DNA of 64,000 bases from Pacificoceanicola sp049341065 (lineage in GTDB: Bacteria; Pseudomonadota; Alphaproteobacteria; Rhodobacterales; Rhodobacteraceae), in the NCBI RefSeq assembly GCF_049341065.1, contig NZ_JBMPIX010000009.1, positions 1-64,000 on the forward strand, written 5' to 3'. Within the stretch, counting starts at the first letter, position 1. Each line of letters begins with the position of its first letter. This document shows, piece after piece, positions 34,262 to 43,410 of the stretch. The notes beneath the pieces were generated by a model. That model had not been told where the DNA came from, made no database searches, and was given only the letters and a program-made list of their open reading frames with translations. A program made the translations under genes and the position numbers.

Positions 34262-34570
34262 ATGCGTATACTTCCCGCTCTCGTCCTGACACTCGCTCCG
34301 TTGGCGGCCCATGCCTCGGGCCCCGGCGAAAGCCACCCCTCCGGCCCAGCCTATCTTGAAGGTGGTACGCTCACTTACGAAGTATTCGAAGCCTCCGTGG
34401 CCCACGTCGACATCGAATCCTGCCCAGCCGAGTTCGACCCCGAAGCCGTGTTCTGCCGCATGACGCTGGTCAACGATGCCGCCCACGTCTTTGTCTTTTC
34501 CTTCGAGGGCGATCAGCCCCTGTTGGCCGTCAAATCCTACGAGTTGAACGATGGATTTTTGCCGTTCTAA
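34262..34570 (+). CDS. Small exported protein, 102 aa
   Basis: Not recognised. A clear Sec signal peptide (MRILPALVLTLAPLAAHA, cleavage probably after AHA) precedes a mature acidic beta-rich protein with two cysteines (DIESCPAEFDPEAVFCRMTL) that probably form a disulfide in the periplasm. GAAAGG lies upstream of the ATG at 34262; longer frames read into the dnaE promoter region. It ends five bases before the convergent MFS gene. Confidence 0.72.
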   Translation: MRILPALVLTLAPLAAHASGPGESHPSGPAYLEGGTLTYEVFEASVAHVDIESCPAEFDPEAVFCRMTLVNDAAHVFVFSFEGDQPLLAVKSYELNDGFLPF

Positions 34571-34575
34571 GCGCC

Positions 34576-36066
34576 TCAGCTGCGCGACAAAGGCAACTCC
34601 CGCAACAGCATTGAGGCAAGGCAGGCCATAGTCGCCGCGCCCGCCGCGATCCAGAAAACCGGGTGCAGGGCCTCGCTGAAGCCCTGCATCACCAGTGTCT
34701 GGGTCTCTGGTGGCAGGGCGCGCACCATATCAGCGCCAAGCGAGCGCAGCCCGCCTTCGGCCGCGTCCGGCATGACCTGTGACACGTTCCGCGCAAGACC
34801 CGCACTGAATACCGCACCGAAACCTGCCGTTCCCAACGCGCCACCAATCAGCCGGAACATATTGGCACTGGCCGTGCCCACGCCCATCATCGATATTGGA
34901 ACCGCGTTCTGGATCGCCGCAACGCCGACCGAAAAGACCGGCCCAAGACCCAGCCCCACGAGCACCATCACTCCGGCAATCAGCCACAGCGGGCTTTGCG
35001 CCGTGATCATCGCCATCGCCACCATCGCAACAGCCAAAAGCCCGGTCGACAGCGTCGGCATCAGTTTGTAGCGCCCGGTATTTGACATAATCTTGCCCGC
35101 GCCCATCGAGGCCGTCAGCAGCCCCCCCATCATTGGCACAAGGAACAGCCCCGAGTTGGTCGGCGAAACGCCCTTCACCACCTGAAGGAACAGCGGCAGA
35201 AAGGTGATCGTCCCAAACATCGCCATACCGACAAGAAAGCCGACAAAGTTGACCACGACAAAGGTGTTGTTGATGAAAAGGCTCATCGGCAGGATCGGCT
35301 CATCGGCGCGCAGCTCGGCCCAGACAAAGCCAGCCAGCGCCAGTGCCCCGGTCGCCAGCAGAGCCGCAGTCTGCTGCGCATCTGCCGCATTCGGCACCAG
35401 CACGATCGAAGCCAGCAACGTCGTCAAAAGCGCAGCACCGACGTAGTCGACCTTGCGTTTGGGCCGCTCGGCCCGGCGCGGCAGAGCGTAGCCCAGAACC
35501 ACAAAGGCCAGCAGCCCCACCGGCAGGTTGACGAAAAAGATCCAGTGCCATCCGACGTTTTCAACGATGAAGCCGCCCAAAAGCGGCCCGATCACGGTGG
35601 AAATCCCAAAGGCGGCGCCCAAAAGCCCCTGCGCCATCCCCCTGTCGCGTGCCGGAAGCAGATCACCCACCGTCGCCATCGAGGTCACGATCAGCGCTCC
35701 GGCCCCAGCGCCCTGAATCGCGCGCCCCACAATGACAACCGTCATGGATTGCGCAACGCCGCAGACCACGGCTCCGATCATGAAGACGATGATGCCATTC
35801 TGCAAAACCGCCTTGCGGCCGTACATGTCGCCCAGCTTTCCCGCCATCGGCGCCGCGATCGTCGAGGCCAGCAAATAGGCCGTGATCACCCATGTCAGAT
35901 GATCCATCCCCCCCAGATCGGCCACCATGATCGGCAGCGCCGTCGAAACGATGGTCTGCCCCAGAGAGGCAAACAGCAAGGTCGCGGCGATCGCGCCCAG
36001 AATGACCTTGATCATGGTTGGATCAGGTGGGTCGACGTAGGTCGAAGAAGCATCGGCAAGTGGCAT
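34576..36066 (-). CDS. MFS multidrug exporter, DHA2 (14-helix) type
   Basis: 496 residues with about 14 hydrophobic segments. Motif A appears as GKLGDMYGRKAVL, motif B as GRAIQGAGAGALI, and motif C as GAAFGISTVIGPLLGGFIVE, the signature of drug:H+ antiporters. The 14-helix layout of the EmrB/QacA group fits. A cytosolic N-terminal tail of about 15 residues precedes the first helix. It is divergent from a marR gene whose operator sits in the shared 152-bp region, so it is very probably the regulated target and is induced by the drug or metabolite sensed by MarR. Confidence 0.9.
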   Translation of the reverse strand: MPLADASSTYVDPPDPTMIKVILGAIAATLLFASLGQTIVSTALPIMVADLGGMDHLTWVITAYLLASTIAAPMAGKLGDMYGRKAVLQNGIIVFMIGAVVCGVAQSMTVVIVGRAIQGAGAGALIVTSMATVGDLLPARDRGMAQGLLGAAFGISTVIGPLLGGFIVENVGWHWIFFVNLPVGLLAFVVLGYALPRRAERPKRKVDYVGAALLTTLLASIVLVPNAADAQQTAALLATGALALAGFVWAELRADEPILPMSLFINNTFVVVNFVGFLVGMAMFGTITFLPLFLQVVKGVSPTNSGLFLVPMMGGLLTASMGAGKIMSNTGRYKLMPTLSTGLLAVAMVAMAMITAQSPLWLIAGVMVLVGLGLGPVFSVGVAAIQNAVPISMMGVGTASANMFRLIGGALGTAGFGAVFSAGLARNVSQVMPDAAEGGLRSLGADMVRALPPETQTLVMQGFSEALHPVFWIAAGAATMACLASMLLRELPLSRS

Positions 36067-36130
36067 CAGAAGCCCTCAAAAGCAGAAATCGCCCCGCCCG
36101 GCGCGTCTTGGACTGGCCAGATGGGGGCGA

Positions 36131-36159
36131 TTGAATCATAACGTGTTTGAGGTTAAATA
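36131..36159 (+). promoter_or_regulatory. Sigma-70-type promoter of marR
   Basis: TTGAAT at 36131-36136 and TAAATA at 36154-36159 are separated by exactly 17 bases. The start of transcription would fall near 36166, just before the inverted repeat at 36173, so a bound repressor would block it. Confidence 0.55.
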
Positions 36160-36172
36160 TGTGCTGATGGCA

Positions 36173-36195
36173 AATACATGTCAACAGCATGTATT
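36173..36195. promoter_or_regulatory. Inverted-repeat operator for the MarR regulator
   Basis: AATACATG, seven bases (TCAACAG), CATGTATT: a perfect eight-base inverted repeat, the size and AT-rich type bound by MarR dimers. Flanking GCAA/TTGC extends the symmetry imperfectly. It lies between the promoter and the marR start and close to the divergent MFS gene. Confidence 0.6.
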
Positions 36196-36218
36196 ATTTG
36201 CACCACCGAAGGATCGAT

Positions 36219-36839
36219 ATGGGCGAACGCGACGAAATCCTGAAAGGCAGACTGGCAAGGGCCGGAATCGATGAAGATACCGGGCAGGCGGCGCTGGACG
36301 TTGATGCCGTTTTGCAGGTCTGGCGGCGCAAGGTTGTCAAACGCGAATTGGGGCACCGCGCGCTGCACGATCTTGGCCTACCGATCGATCTTGCGCAGTT
36401 GGATGTGCTCATGGCCGTCTGGGCGCCCGCCAATGAATTTGGCGATGACGCTGGCGCGGAAACCATGGTCTCGACCGTGGCGACCCGCCTGAATATTGAC
36501 CCCTCGCGCGCCAGCCGCGTCACCTCGGAACTGATCAAGCAGGGCCACCTGCGCCGCGCCGTCAGTCAGGCCGACGCCCGCCGCGCCGTGTTGGAGTTGA
36601 CCCCGTCCGGAATCCAGATGGTCGAGGCGGTGCGAACCTACAAATTCCTCGTGCTCGGATCCTACCTCAAGGATTGGACCAAAGAGGAAATAACCACGTT
36701 CCTGCCTTTGCTCGCCCGATTCAGCGCTTGGTCCGAACGTGCCGCCACGCCCAGCGGCCCAGTCTCTGACCAAGTCGCCAAGTTGCGAAATACGCTCACG
36801 GAATTGCACGCGGACAGCGGAAAATCGACGCCCAAATAA
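36219..36839 (+). CDS. MarR-family transcriptional regulator
   Basis: 206 residues from the ATG at 36219, which has GAAGGA five bases upstream. An earlier ATG at 36189 falls inside the operator and is rejected. The winged helix spans DLAQLDVLMAVWAP, STVATRLNIDPSRASRVTSELIKQGHLRRAVSQADARRAVLELTPSG, with the recognition helix at PSRASRVTSELI and the wing DARRAVLEL. A longer than usual N-terminal region precedes it. It probably represses itself and the divergent MFS exporter; the ligand is unknown. Confidence 0.9.
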   Translation: MGERDEILKGRLARAGIDEDTGQAALDVDAVLQVWRRKVVKRELGHRALHDLGLPIDLAQLDVLMAVWAPANEFGDDAGAETMVSTVATRLNIDPSRASRVTSELIKQGHLRRAVSQADARRAVLELTPSGIQMVEAVRTYKFLVLGSYLKDWTKEEITTFLPLLARFSAWSERAATPSGPVSDQVAKLRNTLTELHADSGKSTPK

Positions 36840-37006
36840 CGGGCATCCAGCTCTCCTTGCCCAATCACCGAGCAAGTTTTTCCTTGCCAAGTTCGTTCCC
36901 GCGCGCCTAGCCTGACTTTAACAGGGACAATTCGCGCGCTTTCTACGCCGCATCGAGGGCGCGCACCCCAACGGGGAAATTCAAGTAAGGCGGCAGGCTT
37001 TTCACC

Positions 37007-38404
37007 ATGAACATCACCTTTCTTCTGAACGGAGAGAGCGTAGACCTGAGCGACGTGGACCCCACGGTCACGCTGTTGGACTGGTTGCGCGAAACCCGCG
37101 GACTTAAGGGCACCAAGGAAGGGTGCAACGAAGGCGACTGCGGCGCCTGTACAGTCATGGTACAGGACGAAGGTGGCGCGCGCTCTCTGAACGCCTGCAT
37201 CCTTTTCCTGCCGCAACTGCAAGGCAAGGCGATCCGCACGGTCGAGGGCCTTGCCGCCCCCGATGGCACACTGCATCCAGTGCAACAGGCCATGATCGAG
37301 CATCACGGCTCGCAATGCGGGTTCTGCACACCGGGCTTCGTCGTCTCCATGGCCACCGCCCATCTGAACGGCGCGACGAATTTCGATGATGCCCTCGCAG
37401 GAAACCTGTGCCGGTGCACCGGCTACGCGCCGATCATCCGCGCCGCCAAGGCTGCCAAGGATCACCCTGTTCCCGACCATTTGAAAGCCGACCAGTCTTT
37501 CACTGGTCAGAAAATATCCTCGGGGGGTCCGGGGGGCGGAAAGCCCCCCGGGTTCCACACACCCGAAACCTCGGAAGAACTTGCCGAGCTCACAGCCCGC
37601 CACCCCGACGCCACCCTGATCGCTGGGGCGACGGATGTCGGCCTCTGGGTCACCAAACAATTGCGCGATCTGGGCGAAGTCATCTTCCTGAACCGCTGCA
37701 AAGACCTGCAACAAATCGACGAGACCGATGACGCCTTCCGCATTGGCGCAGGTGTCACGATGGACCGCGTTCATGCCCTGATACAGGATGCCTACCCGTC
37801 TTACGCCGAAATGATCCGCCGCTATGGCTCGACCCAGGTGCGCAACGCGGCGACCCTCGGTGGCAATATCGCGAACGGCTCGCCCATCGGGGACAACCCG
37901 CCAGCCCTGATCGCCCTTGGCGCCACCTTGCACCTGCGCTACCGCGAAACCCGGCGCGAAATGCCGCTTGAGGATTTCTTTATCGACTACGGCAAACAAG
38001 ACCGCCACCCCGGCGAGTTCGTAGAGGCCGTGACCATCCCAAAGGGGCTGGACCGGTTGAAAGTCTACAAGCTGTCAAAACGCTTCGATCAAGACATCTC
38101 GGCGGTTTGTGGCGCCTTCAATGTCACCGTCGTTGACGGGAAGGTGGCCGCTGCTCGTATCGCCTTTGGCGGTATGGCCGGCACTCCCAAGCGGGCACGC
38201 GCGGTGGAAACCGCCATCACCGGAAAGCCTTGGAACGACGACACTCTGGTCGCCGCATGGGACGCATGGGAAGACGATTTCATGCCGCTTTCAGACATGC
38301 GCGCCAGCGCGCAGTATCGGCTGAGCGCGGCCCGCAATATGTTGTCTCGCGCTCTACTTGAAGACCTCGGCGCCGCGACCTCGGTTCTACAGGTGCAGCC
38401 ATGA
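37007..38404 (+). CDS. xdhA: Xanthine dehydrogenase, small subunit (FeS/FAD)
   Basis: 465 residues. The N-terminal plant-type ferredoxin domain has KEGCNEGDCGACTVMV, the second [2Fe-2S] domain has QCGFCTPGFVVSM and NLCRCTGYAPI, and the FAD domain begins at TLIAGATDVGLWVTKQLRDL and includes VRNAATLGGNIANGSPIGD. It carries electrons from the molybdenum site to NAD+. The linker between FeS and FAD domains (about residues 164-182) is encoded by a dispersed hairpin repeat, giving the Gly/Pro-rich peptide SSGGPGGGKPPG. The stop overlaps xdhB (ATGA). Confidence 0.95.
   Translation: MNITFLLNGESVDLSDVDPTVTLLDWLRETRGLKGTKEGCNEGDCGACTVMVQDEGGARSLNACILFLPQLQGKAIRTVEGLAAPDGTLHPVQQAMIEHHGSQCGFCTPGFVVSMATAHLNGATNFDDALAGNLCRCTGYAPIIRAAKAAKDHPVPDHLKADQSFTGQKISSGGPGGGKPPGFHTPETSEELAELTARHPDATLIAGATDVGLWVTKQLRDLGEVIFLNRCKDLQQIDETDDAFRIGAGVTMDRVHALIQDAYPSYAEMIRRYGSTQVRNAATLGGNIANGSPIGDNPPALIALGATLHLRYRETRREMPLEDFFIDYGKQDRHPGEFVEAVTIPKGLDRLKVYKLSKRFDQDISAVCGAFNVTVVDGKVAAARIAFGGMAGTPKRARAVETAITGKPWNDDTLVAAWDAWEDDFMPLSDMRASAQYRLSAARNMLSRALLEDLGAATSVLQVQP
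37501..37552 (-). repeat. Dispersed hairpin repeat, copy A (inside xdhA)
   Basis: On the minus strand a seven-pair hairpin (GGGGGGC/GCCCCCC, five-base loop) is followed by a C-rich tract and the tail GAGGATATTTTCTGACCAGTG. The tail matches copies at 39582-39603 and 51152-51178. The copy lies in the linker-coding part of xdhA and keeps the frame open. Confidence 0.65.
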
Positions 38405-40830
38405 GTGTTTCCAAACCCCTGCCCCACGACGCCGCGCGCCTGCATGTTACCGGCGCGGCCCGCTATATCGACGATATCCCTGCCCCGGCGGACGCCCTGC
38501 ACCTGGCCTTTGGTCTGGCACAGATCGCAGCGGGCCGGATCACCTCGATCGACCTTGACCCGGTGCGCAACGCACCCGGCGTGCTGAAGGTCTGGGAGGC
38601 CGCCGATCTGCCATCAGAGTGCGACTGCTCACCCTCTGCGCATGATGAGCCGATGTTGTCTGGCCATACGATCAAATACCTCGGTCAGCCGGTCTTTTTG
38701 GTGGCAGCCACCAGCCACCTCGCCGCCCGCCGCGCCGCGCGGCTGGCCAAGATCGACTACCAGACCCGCGACGCCATCCTGACCATCGACGAAGCCATGG
38801 ATGCCGGCAGCAGCTTTGGCGCACCGCGCATCTGGAAACGCGGCGATGCTGGCGAGGCGATCGACACCGCGCCCAATGTGGTCGAAGGGCAGATCACCAT
38901 GGGCGGGCAAGAGCATTTCTACCTCGAAGGCCAATGCGCCATGGCCCTGCCGCAAGAAGGCGGGGACATGCTGGTGCACAGCTCGACCCAGCACCCGACC
39001 GAGATCCAGCACAAGGTCGCCCATGCGCTGCACATCCCGATGCACGCGGTGCGGGTGGAAACCCGCCGCATGGGCGGCGGCTTTGGCGGAAAGGAAAGTC
39101 AGGGTAACGCTCTGGCCATCGCCTGCGCCGTGGTCGCGGCACAAACTGGGTGCCCGGCGCGCATGCGCTATGATCGCGACGACGATTTCATGATCACCGG
39201 CAAACGCCATGATTTCCGCATCGAATACCGCGCGGGCTATGATGACGAAGGCCGCGTGACTGGTATCGAGTTCGTGCAACTGGCACGCTGCGGCTGGGCC
39301 CAGGATCTATCCCATCCGGTTGCCGACCGCGCCATGCTGCATGCAGACAACGCCTATTGGCTGCCGCATGTACGGATCGAAAGCCACCGTTTGAAAACCA
39401 ACACCCAAAGCGCCACGGCCTATCGCGGCTTTGGCGGCCCTCAGGGCATGCTGGGGATCGAACGGGTGATGGATCACATTGCCTTTGAACTGGGCCGCGA
39501 CCCGTTGGAGGTTCGGCGGGCGAATTACTATGCCGCTGCCGGTGAAGGGGGGCCAGCCCCCCGTCCTGCGGACTCCCCCCGGGATATTTCAGGACCAGTG
39601 AAGTTGGGCAGCGGTGCGGAAGATGCTGACCTGACCTCGCGCGGGGCACAGGGTGTGGTGCCAGAAGGCGTGGTCGAAACCGCGCCCGACGATGTGCAAT
39701 CCACGCCTTATGGGCAACCTGTGACAGATTTCATTCTGCACGAGATGACTCAAACGCTGAGCGAGAGCGCCGAATATCAGGCCCGCCGCACGACTGTGGC
39801 CGAGTGGAACGCCGCCAACCCTGTGCTCAAACGAGGGATCGCTTTGACGCCGGTGAAGTTCGGGATTTCCTTTACGCTGACGCATCTCAATCAGGCCGGC
39901 GCCTTGGTGCATGTCTATCAGGACGGCTCGATCGCCATGAACCATGGCGGCACGGAGATGGGACAAGGGTTGTTTCAGAAAGTGGCGCAGGTTGCGGCAT
40001 CCGAGTTCGGCGTTGCGATCGACGCCGTCAAGATCACTGCGACCGACACCGCGAAGGTCCCCAATACCTCTGCCACGGCGGCATCGTCCGGGTCGGACCT
40101 GAACGGCATGGCGGTCAAGGCGGCCTGCCAGACGATCCGAGGGCGAATGGCCGACCATCTGGCGCAGTGTTTCGGTGACGACCCGCAGGACGTTGAGTTC
40201 AAGGACGGGATCGTTCTGGTCGGCGGCAACAAGCTGCCCTTCGCCGAAGCCGCCAAGCTGTGTTACGAGAGCCGGATCAGCCTGTCGTCGACCGGCTTTT
40301 ACAAAACGCCCAAGGTCGAGTGGAACTCTGAACTCGGACAAGGGCGCCCGTTTTTCTACTTTGCCTATGGTGTCAGTTGCTCGGAGGTGGTGATCGACAC
40401 GCTGACCGGGGAATACCGCATCCTGCGCAGCGATATTCTGCATGATTGCGGCACCTCACTGAACCCGGCATTGGACAAGGGGCAGATCGAGGGCGGTTTT
40501 GTTCAGGGCGCAGGCTGGCTGACCACCGAGGAGTTGGTCTGGGACGCGGATGGACGCCTGCGCACCCACGCGCCTTCAACCTACAAGATCCCGGCCTGTT
40601 CCGACCGACCCGACGTTTTCAATGTGGACCTGTGGGAACAGCGCAATCGCGAAGAGACGATCTATCGCTCCAAGGCGGTGGGTGAGCCGCCGTTCATGCA
40701 CGGCATTTCGGTGCTCATAGCCCTTTCCGATGCGGTTGCGGCCTGCGGTCCGGGTTACCCGTCGCTGGATGCGCCTGCGACGCCCGAGGCCATCCTACGG
40801 GCCGTGCGAAAGATGCGCAATGAGCTTTGA
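38401..40830 (+). CDS. xdhB: Xanthine dehydrogenase, molybdenum-binding large subunit
   Basis: 809 residues. It oxidises hypoxanthine to xanthine and xanthine to urate. Molybdopterin-binding blocks are seen: GGFGGKESQGNALAIA, TAYRGFGGPQGMLGIE, GGTEMGQGLFQKVAQVA, SATAASSGSDLNGMAVKAAC in two parts, and KAVGEPPFMHG with the active-site Glu. A segment at about residues 382-401 (GEGGPAPRPADSPRDISG) is encoded by a dispersed repeat and lies in a surface loop region between domains, where family members have shorter sequence. The ATG overlaps the xdhA stop. Confidence 0.95.
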   Translation: MSVSKPLPHDAARLHVTGAARYIDDIPAPADALHLAFGLAQIAAGRITSIDLDPVRNAPGVLKVWEAADLPSECDCSPSAHDEPMLSGHTIKYLGQPVFLVAATSHLAARRAARLAKIDYQTRDAILTIDEAMDAGSSFGAPRIWKRGDAGEAIDTAPNVVEGQITMGGQEHFYLEGQCAMALPQEGGDMLVHSSTQHPTEIQHKVAHALHIPMHAVRVETRRMGGGFGGKESQGNALAIACAVVAAQTGCPARMRYDRDDDFMITGKRHDFRIEYRAGYDDEGRVTGIEFVQLARCGWAQDLSHPVADRAMLHADNAYWLPHVRIESHRLKTNTQSATAYRGFGGPQGMLGIERVMDHIAFELGRDPLEVRRANYYAAAGEGGPAPRPADSPRDISGPVKLGSGAEDADLTSRGAQGVVPEGVVETAPDDVQSTPYGQPVTDFILHEMTQTLSESAEYQARRTTVAEWNAANPVLKRGIALTPVKFGISFTLTHLNQAGALVHVYQDGSIAMNHGGTEMGQGLFQKVAQVAASEFGVAIDAVKITATDTAKVPNTSATAASSGSDLNGMAVKAACQTIRGRMADHLAQCFGDDPQDVEFKDGIVLVGGNKLPFAEAAKLCYESRISLSSTGFYKTPKVEWNSELGQGRPFFYFAYGVSCSEVVIDTLTGEYRILRSDILHDCGTSLNPALDKGQIEGGFVQGAGWLTTEELVWDADGRLRTHAPSTYKIPACSDRPDVFNVDLWEQRNREETIYRSKAVGEPPFMHGISVLIALSDAVAACGPGYPSLDAPATPEAILRAVRKMRNEL
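39547..39603 (+). repeat. Dispersed hairpin repeat, copy B (inside xdhB)
   Basis: GGGGGGC, CA, GCCCCCC is followed by a C-rich tract and the tail GGATATTTCAGGACCAGTGAAG, which matches the tails of copies A and C. It lies in the coding sequence, in frame, in the orientation opposite to copy A. Confidence 0.65.
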
Positions 40831-41773
40831 TCTGGCCACCCTGCGCGACGCCATCGCGCGCCACGGGTGCGTGGCCCGTGTGGTGGTGGCCGGGGTTTCG
40901 GGCAGCGCCCCGCGCGAGGTTGGCGCCTCCATGCTGGTCTGGCGCGAGAGCCCCGGGGCCTATGGGCAAAGCGGCACCATTGGCGGCGGCGCCTTGGAGT
41001 TGGATGCCGCTATGCGCGCTTTTGAACGTGCGGGCGCCAGTCGCCATGCCTTGGGGCCGGATATGGGGCAATGCTGCGGCGGAGCGGTGACGCTGTGGAC
41101 CGAGCAGTTTGATCGCGCTGCCTTGGAGCGGCTCGAAGGGCAGGCGATCATTGCGCGTGGCCCCGGCGACATGCCACTTGCGGTCCATCGTATGCTGTCC
41201 AAGGCGCGTGGACTGGGCGAAGGCCTTGCGCCGCAACTGGCAGGCGGCTGGATGGTTGAGCCGATCACCCGCCCCACCCGAGACTTGTGGATTTGGGGCG
41301 CGGGCCATGTCGGCCGGGCTTTGGTCGATACACTGTCGCCGTTGCCCGAGATCGCGATCACGTGGCTGGACACCGCCCCCGACCGCTTTCCTGATGAGAC
41401 TCCGGCAAGCGTGACGGCGATCCCAGCCACGCAGCCGCAGGCCTTGGTTCCCCACGCTCCAGAAACCGCCGAGCACCTGATCCTGACCTATTCTCATGCG
41501 CTTGATCTGGAGCTTTGTCATGCCGTTCTGAACCATGGGTTCGGCTTTTGCGGGTTGATCGGGTCGAAGACGAAATGGGCACGCTTTCGCAACCGATTGG
41601 CCAAACTGGGCCACACAATTGATGAAATAGACCGCATCTGCTGCCCAATTGGGCAGAAATCTCTGGGCAAACACCCCTCGGCCATTGCCATCGGCGTCGC
41701 CGCACAGCTACTAAAACTGCAAAAAAGGAACGGGGACACGTGTCAGACATCCTTCTTGGCATCCGGGGCCTGA
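40820..41773 (+). CDS. xdhC: Xanthine dehydrogenase accessory protein
   Basis: 317 residues from the ATG at 40820, which overlaps the end of xdhB by 11 bases. XdhC binds the molybdenum cofactor, has it sulfurated and inserts it into XdhB. Seen are GVSGSAPREVGASMLVW and SGTIGGGALE in the N-terminal domain, DMGQCCGGAV with paired cysteines, and a Rossmann-type C-terminal domain (WIWGAGHVGRALVDTL; FCGLIGSKTKWARFRNRL). Its 3' end overlaps the ABC ATPase gene by 34 bases, tying the enzyme to the transporter. Confidence 0.93.
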   Translation: MSFDLATLRDAIARHGCVARVVVAGVSGSAPREVGASMLVWRESPGAYGQSGTIGGGALELDAAMRAFERAGASRHALGPDMGQCCGGAVTLWTEQFDRAALERLEGQAIIARGPGDMPLAVHRMLSKARGLGEGLAPQLAGGWMVEPITRPTRDLWIWGAGHVGRALVDTLSPLPEIAITWLDTAPDRFPDETPASVTAIPATQPQALVPHAPETAEHLILTYSHALDLELCHAVLNHGFGFCGLIGSKTKWARFRNRLAKLGHTIDEIDRICCPIGQKSLGKHPSAIAIGVAAQLLKLQKRNGDTCQTSFLASGA

Positions 41774-43263
41774 CCAAGGCCTATCCCGGGGTGGTGGCGA
41801 ATGACGACGTGTCCTTCGACATCCGCAAAGGCGAGATTCATGCTCTTTTGGGCGAAAACGGCGCGGGAAAATCCACGCTGGTCAAGATGATCTATGGCCT
41901 CGTTTCGCCCGACAAGGGCGGCATGGACTTGGACGGTGCAAGTTTCGCGCCCTCGAAACCTTCCGAAGCGCGGCAAAGCGGCGTGGCCATGGTCTTCCAG
42001 CACTTTTCGCTATTCGATGCCTTGGACGTGGCCGAAAACGTCGCGCTTGGTATGGAGAACCCGCCACCGATGCGGGATCTGTCCAAGCGCATCCGCGAGG
42101 TGTCGGAACTGTACGGCCTGCCGCTTGACCCGTCGCGCACCGTCGGCACGCTGTCAGCCGGAGAGCGGCAGAGGGTGGAGATCATCCGCTGCTTGCTGCA
42201 AAACCCGCGCCTTCTGATCATGGATGAGCCAACCAGCGTCTTGACGCCGCAAGAGGTGGATATCCTCTTTGAGACCCTGCTCAAGCTGAAGGCCGAAGGC
42301 ACCTCGATCCTCTATATCTCGCACAAGCTCGAAGAAATCCGGGCGATCTGCGATCACGCCACGATCCTGCGGCTGGGGAAAAAGGTGGCCACCTGCACGC
42401 CGTCTGAAACCTCGGCGCGCGAGCTGGCCGAACTGATGGTCGGCAGCAGCTTTGCCTCGCCCGTGGCACGCAAAAGCGCCCTTGGCGACGTGCTGCTGCA
42501 AGCCAAGGGCCTGAGCCTGCCCGCCCCCGGCGCCTTTGGCACCCCCCTGCGGGACATCTCGTTCGAAGTGCGCGCGGGCGAAGTTCTGGGCATCGGCGGT
42601 GTCGCCGGGAACGGACAGGACGAACTGCTTGCCGCTCTTTCGGGCGAGCGGACCTCGGCCCCCGGGACCGTGCAACTCAGGGGACAAGACATCAGTCAAA
42701 GCGGCCCGATCGCGCGCCGCGAAGCAGGCCTTTTGTCTGCGCCCGAAGAACGCCTTGGCCACGCGGCCGCCCCCGACATGAGCCTGATCGAAAACGGCGT
42801 CCTGACGGCAGCCCGGCGTCGCAACCTACTGAACGGCGGCATGATCAACTGGGCCAAGGCGCGGGCCTTTTCCGAAGAGGTGATCGAACGTTTTGACGTA
42901 CGCACCCCTAGCCCGCGCACCGCGGCGCGGGCGCTTTCGGGCGGCAACCTGCAAAAATACGTTGTTGGACGCGAGATCCTGCAAGACCCTGACGTGCTGA
43001 TTGTGAACCAGCCGACATGGGGCGTGGACGCCGCCGCGGCGGCTGCGATCCGGCAGGCGCTTTTGGATCTTGCCGGAAAAGACGCGGCGATCATCGTGAT
43101 CTCTCAGGACCTTGATGAACTTCTGGAAATATCGGACCGCTTTTGTGCCTTGAACGAAGGGCGCCTGTCGGCGGCGCGCGCGGTAACGGAGCTCGACATG
43201 GAGCAGATCGGCCTGATGATGGGCGGCGCGCATGACATGGAGGTGGCCCATGTGGATGCCTGA
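41740..43263 (+). CDS. Purine/nucleoside ABC transporter, duplicated ATPase
   Basis: 507 residues with two nucleotide-binding domains. The first has Walker A LLGENGAGKSTL, signature LSAGERQRVEI and Walker B LLIMDEPTSVLTP. The second has a degenerate Walker A (GGVAGNGQDELLAALSG), the altered signature LSGGNLQKYVVGREIL and Walker B VLIVNQPTWGVD, in which the usual Asp-Glu pair is Asn-Gln. This asymmetric arrangement is normal for RbsA/YufO-type importers of the BMP group. It starts at a GTG (41740) inside the end of xdhC. It probably powers uptake of xanthine, hypoxanthine or nucleosides for the dehydrogenase. Confidence 0.9.
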   Translation: MSDILLGIRGLTKAYPGVVANDDVSFDIRKGEIHALLGENGAGKSTLVKMIYGLVSPDKGGMDLDGASFAPSKPSEARQSGVAMVFQHFSLFDALDVAENVALGMENPPPMRDLSKRIREVSELYGLPLDPSRTVGTLSAGERQRVEIIRCLLQNPRLLIMDEPTSVLTPQEVDILFETLLKLKAEGTSILYISHKLEEIRAICDHATILRLGKKVATCTPSETSARELAELMVGSSFASPVARKSALGDVLLQAKGLSLPAPGAFGTPLRDISFEVRAGEVLGIGGVAGNGQDELLAALSGERTSAPGTVQLRGQDISQSGPIARREAGLLSAPEERLGHAAAPDMSLIENGVLTAARRRNLLNGGMINWAKARAFSEEVIERFDVRTPSPRTAARALSGGNLQKYVVGREILQDPDVLIVNQPTWGVDAAAAAAIRQALLDLAGKDAAIIVISQDLDELLEISDRFCALNEGRLSAARAVTELDMEQIGLMMGGAHDMEVAHVDA

Positions 43264-43410
43264 TCCAAGCCCCATGTCAGGGGCGCTGAAAGGCGCAGAC
43301 CGAGGTTCGAAGTCCTCTGGAAAGCGGCTGGGGCATCAGCACCGGGCAACTTCTGTCTTTGGCAATTGTTCAATTCCGACCACGGCGCGCGTATCGCAGG
43401 AGAGGCTATC

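Noticed and set aside
43300..43330. tRNA T-loop-like GGTTCGAAGTCC between the transporter ATPase and permease genes
   Set aside because: No acceptor, D or anticodon arms can be built around it; the resemblance is limited to one loop.
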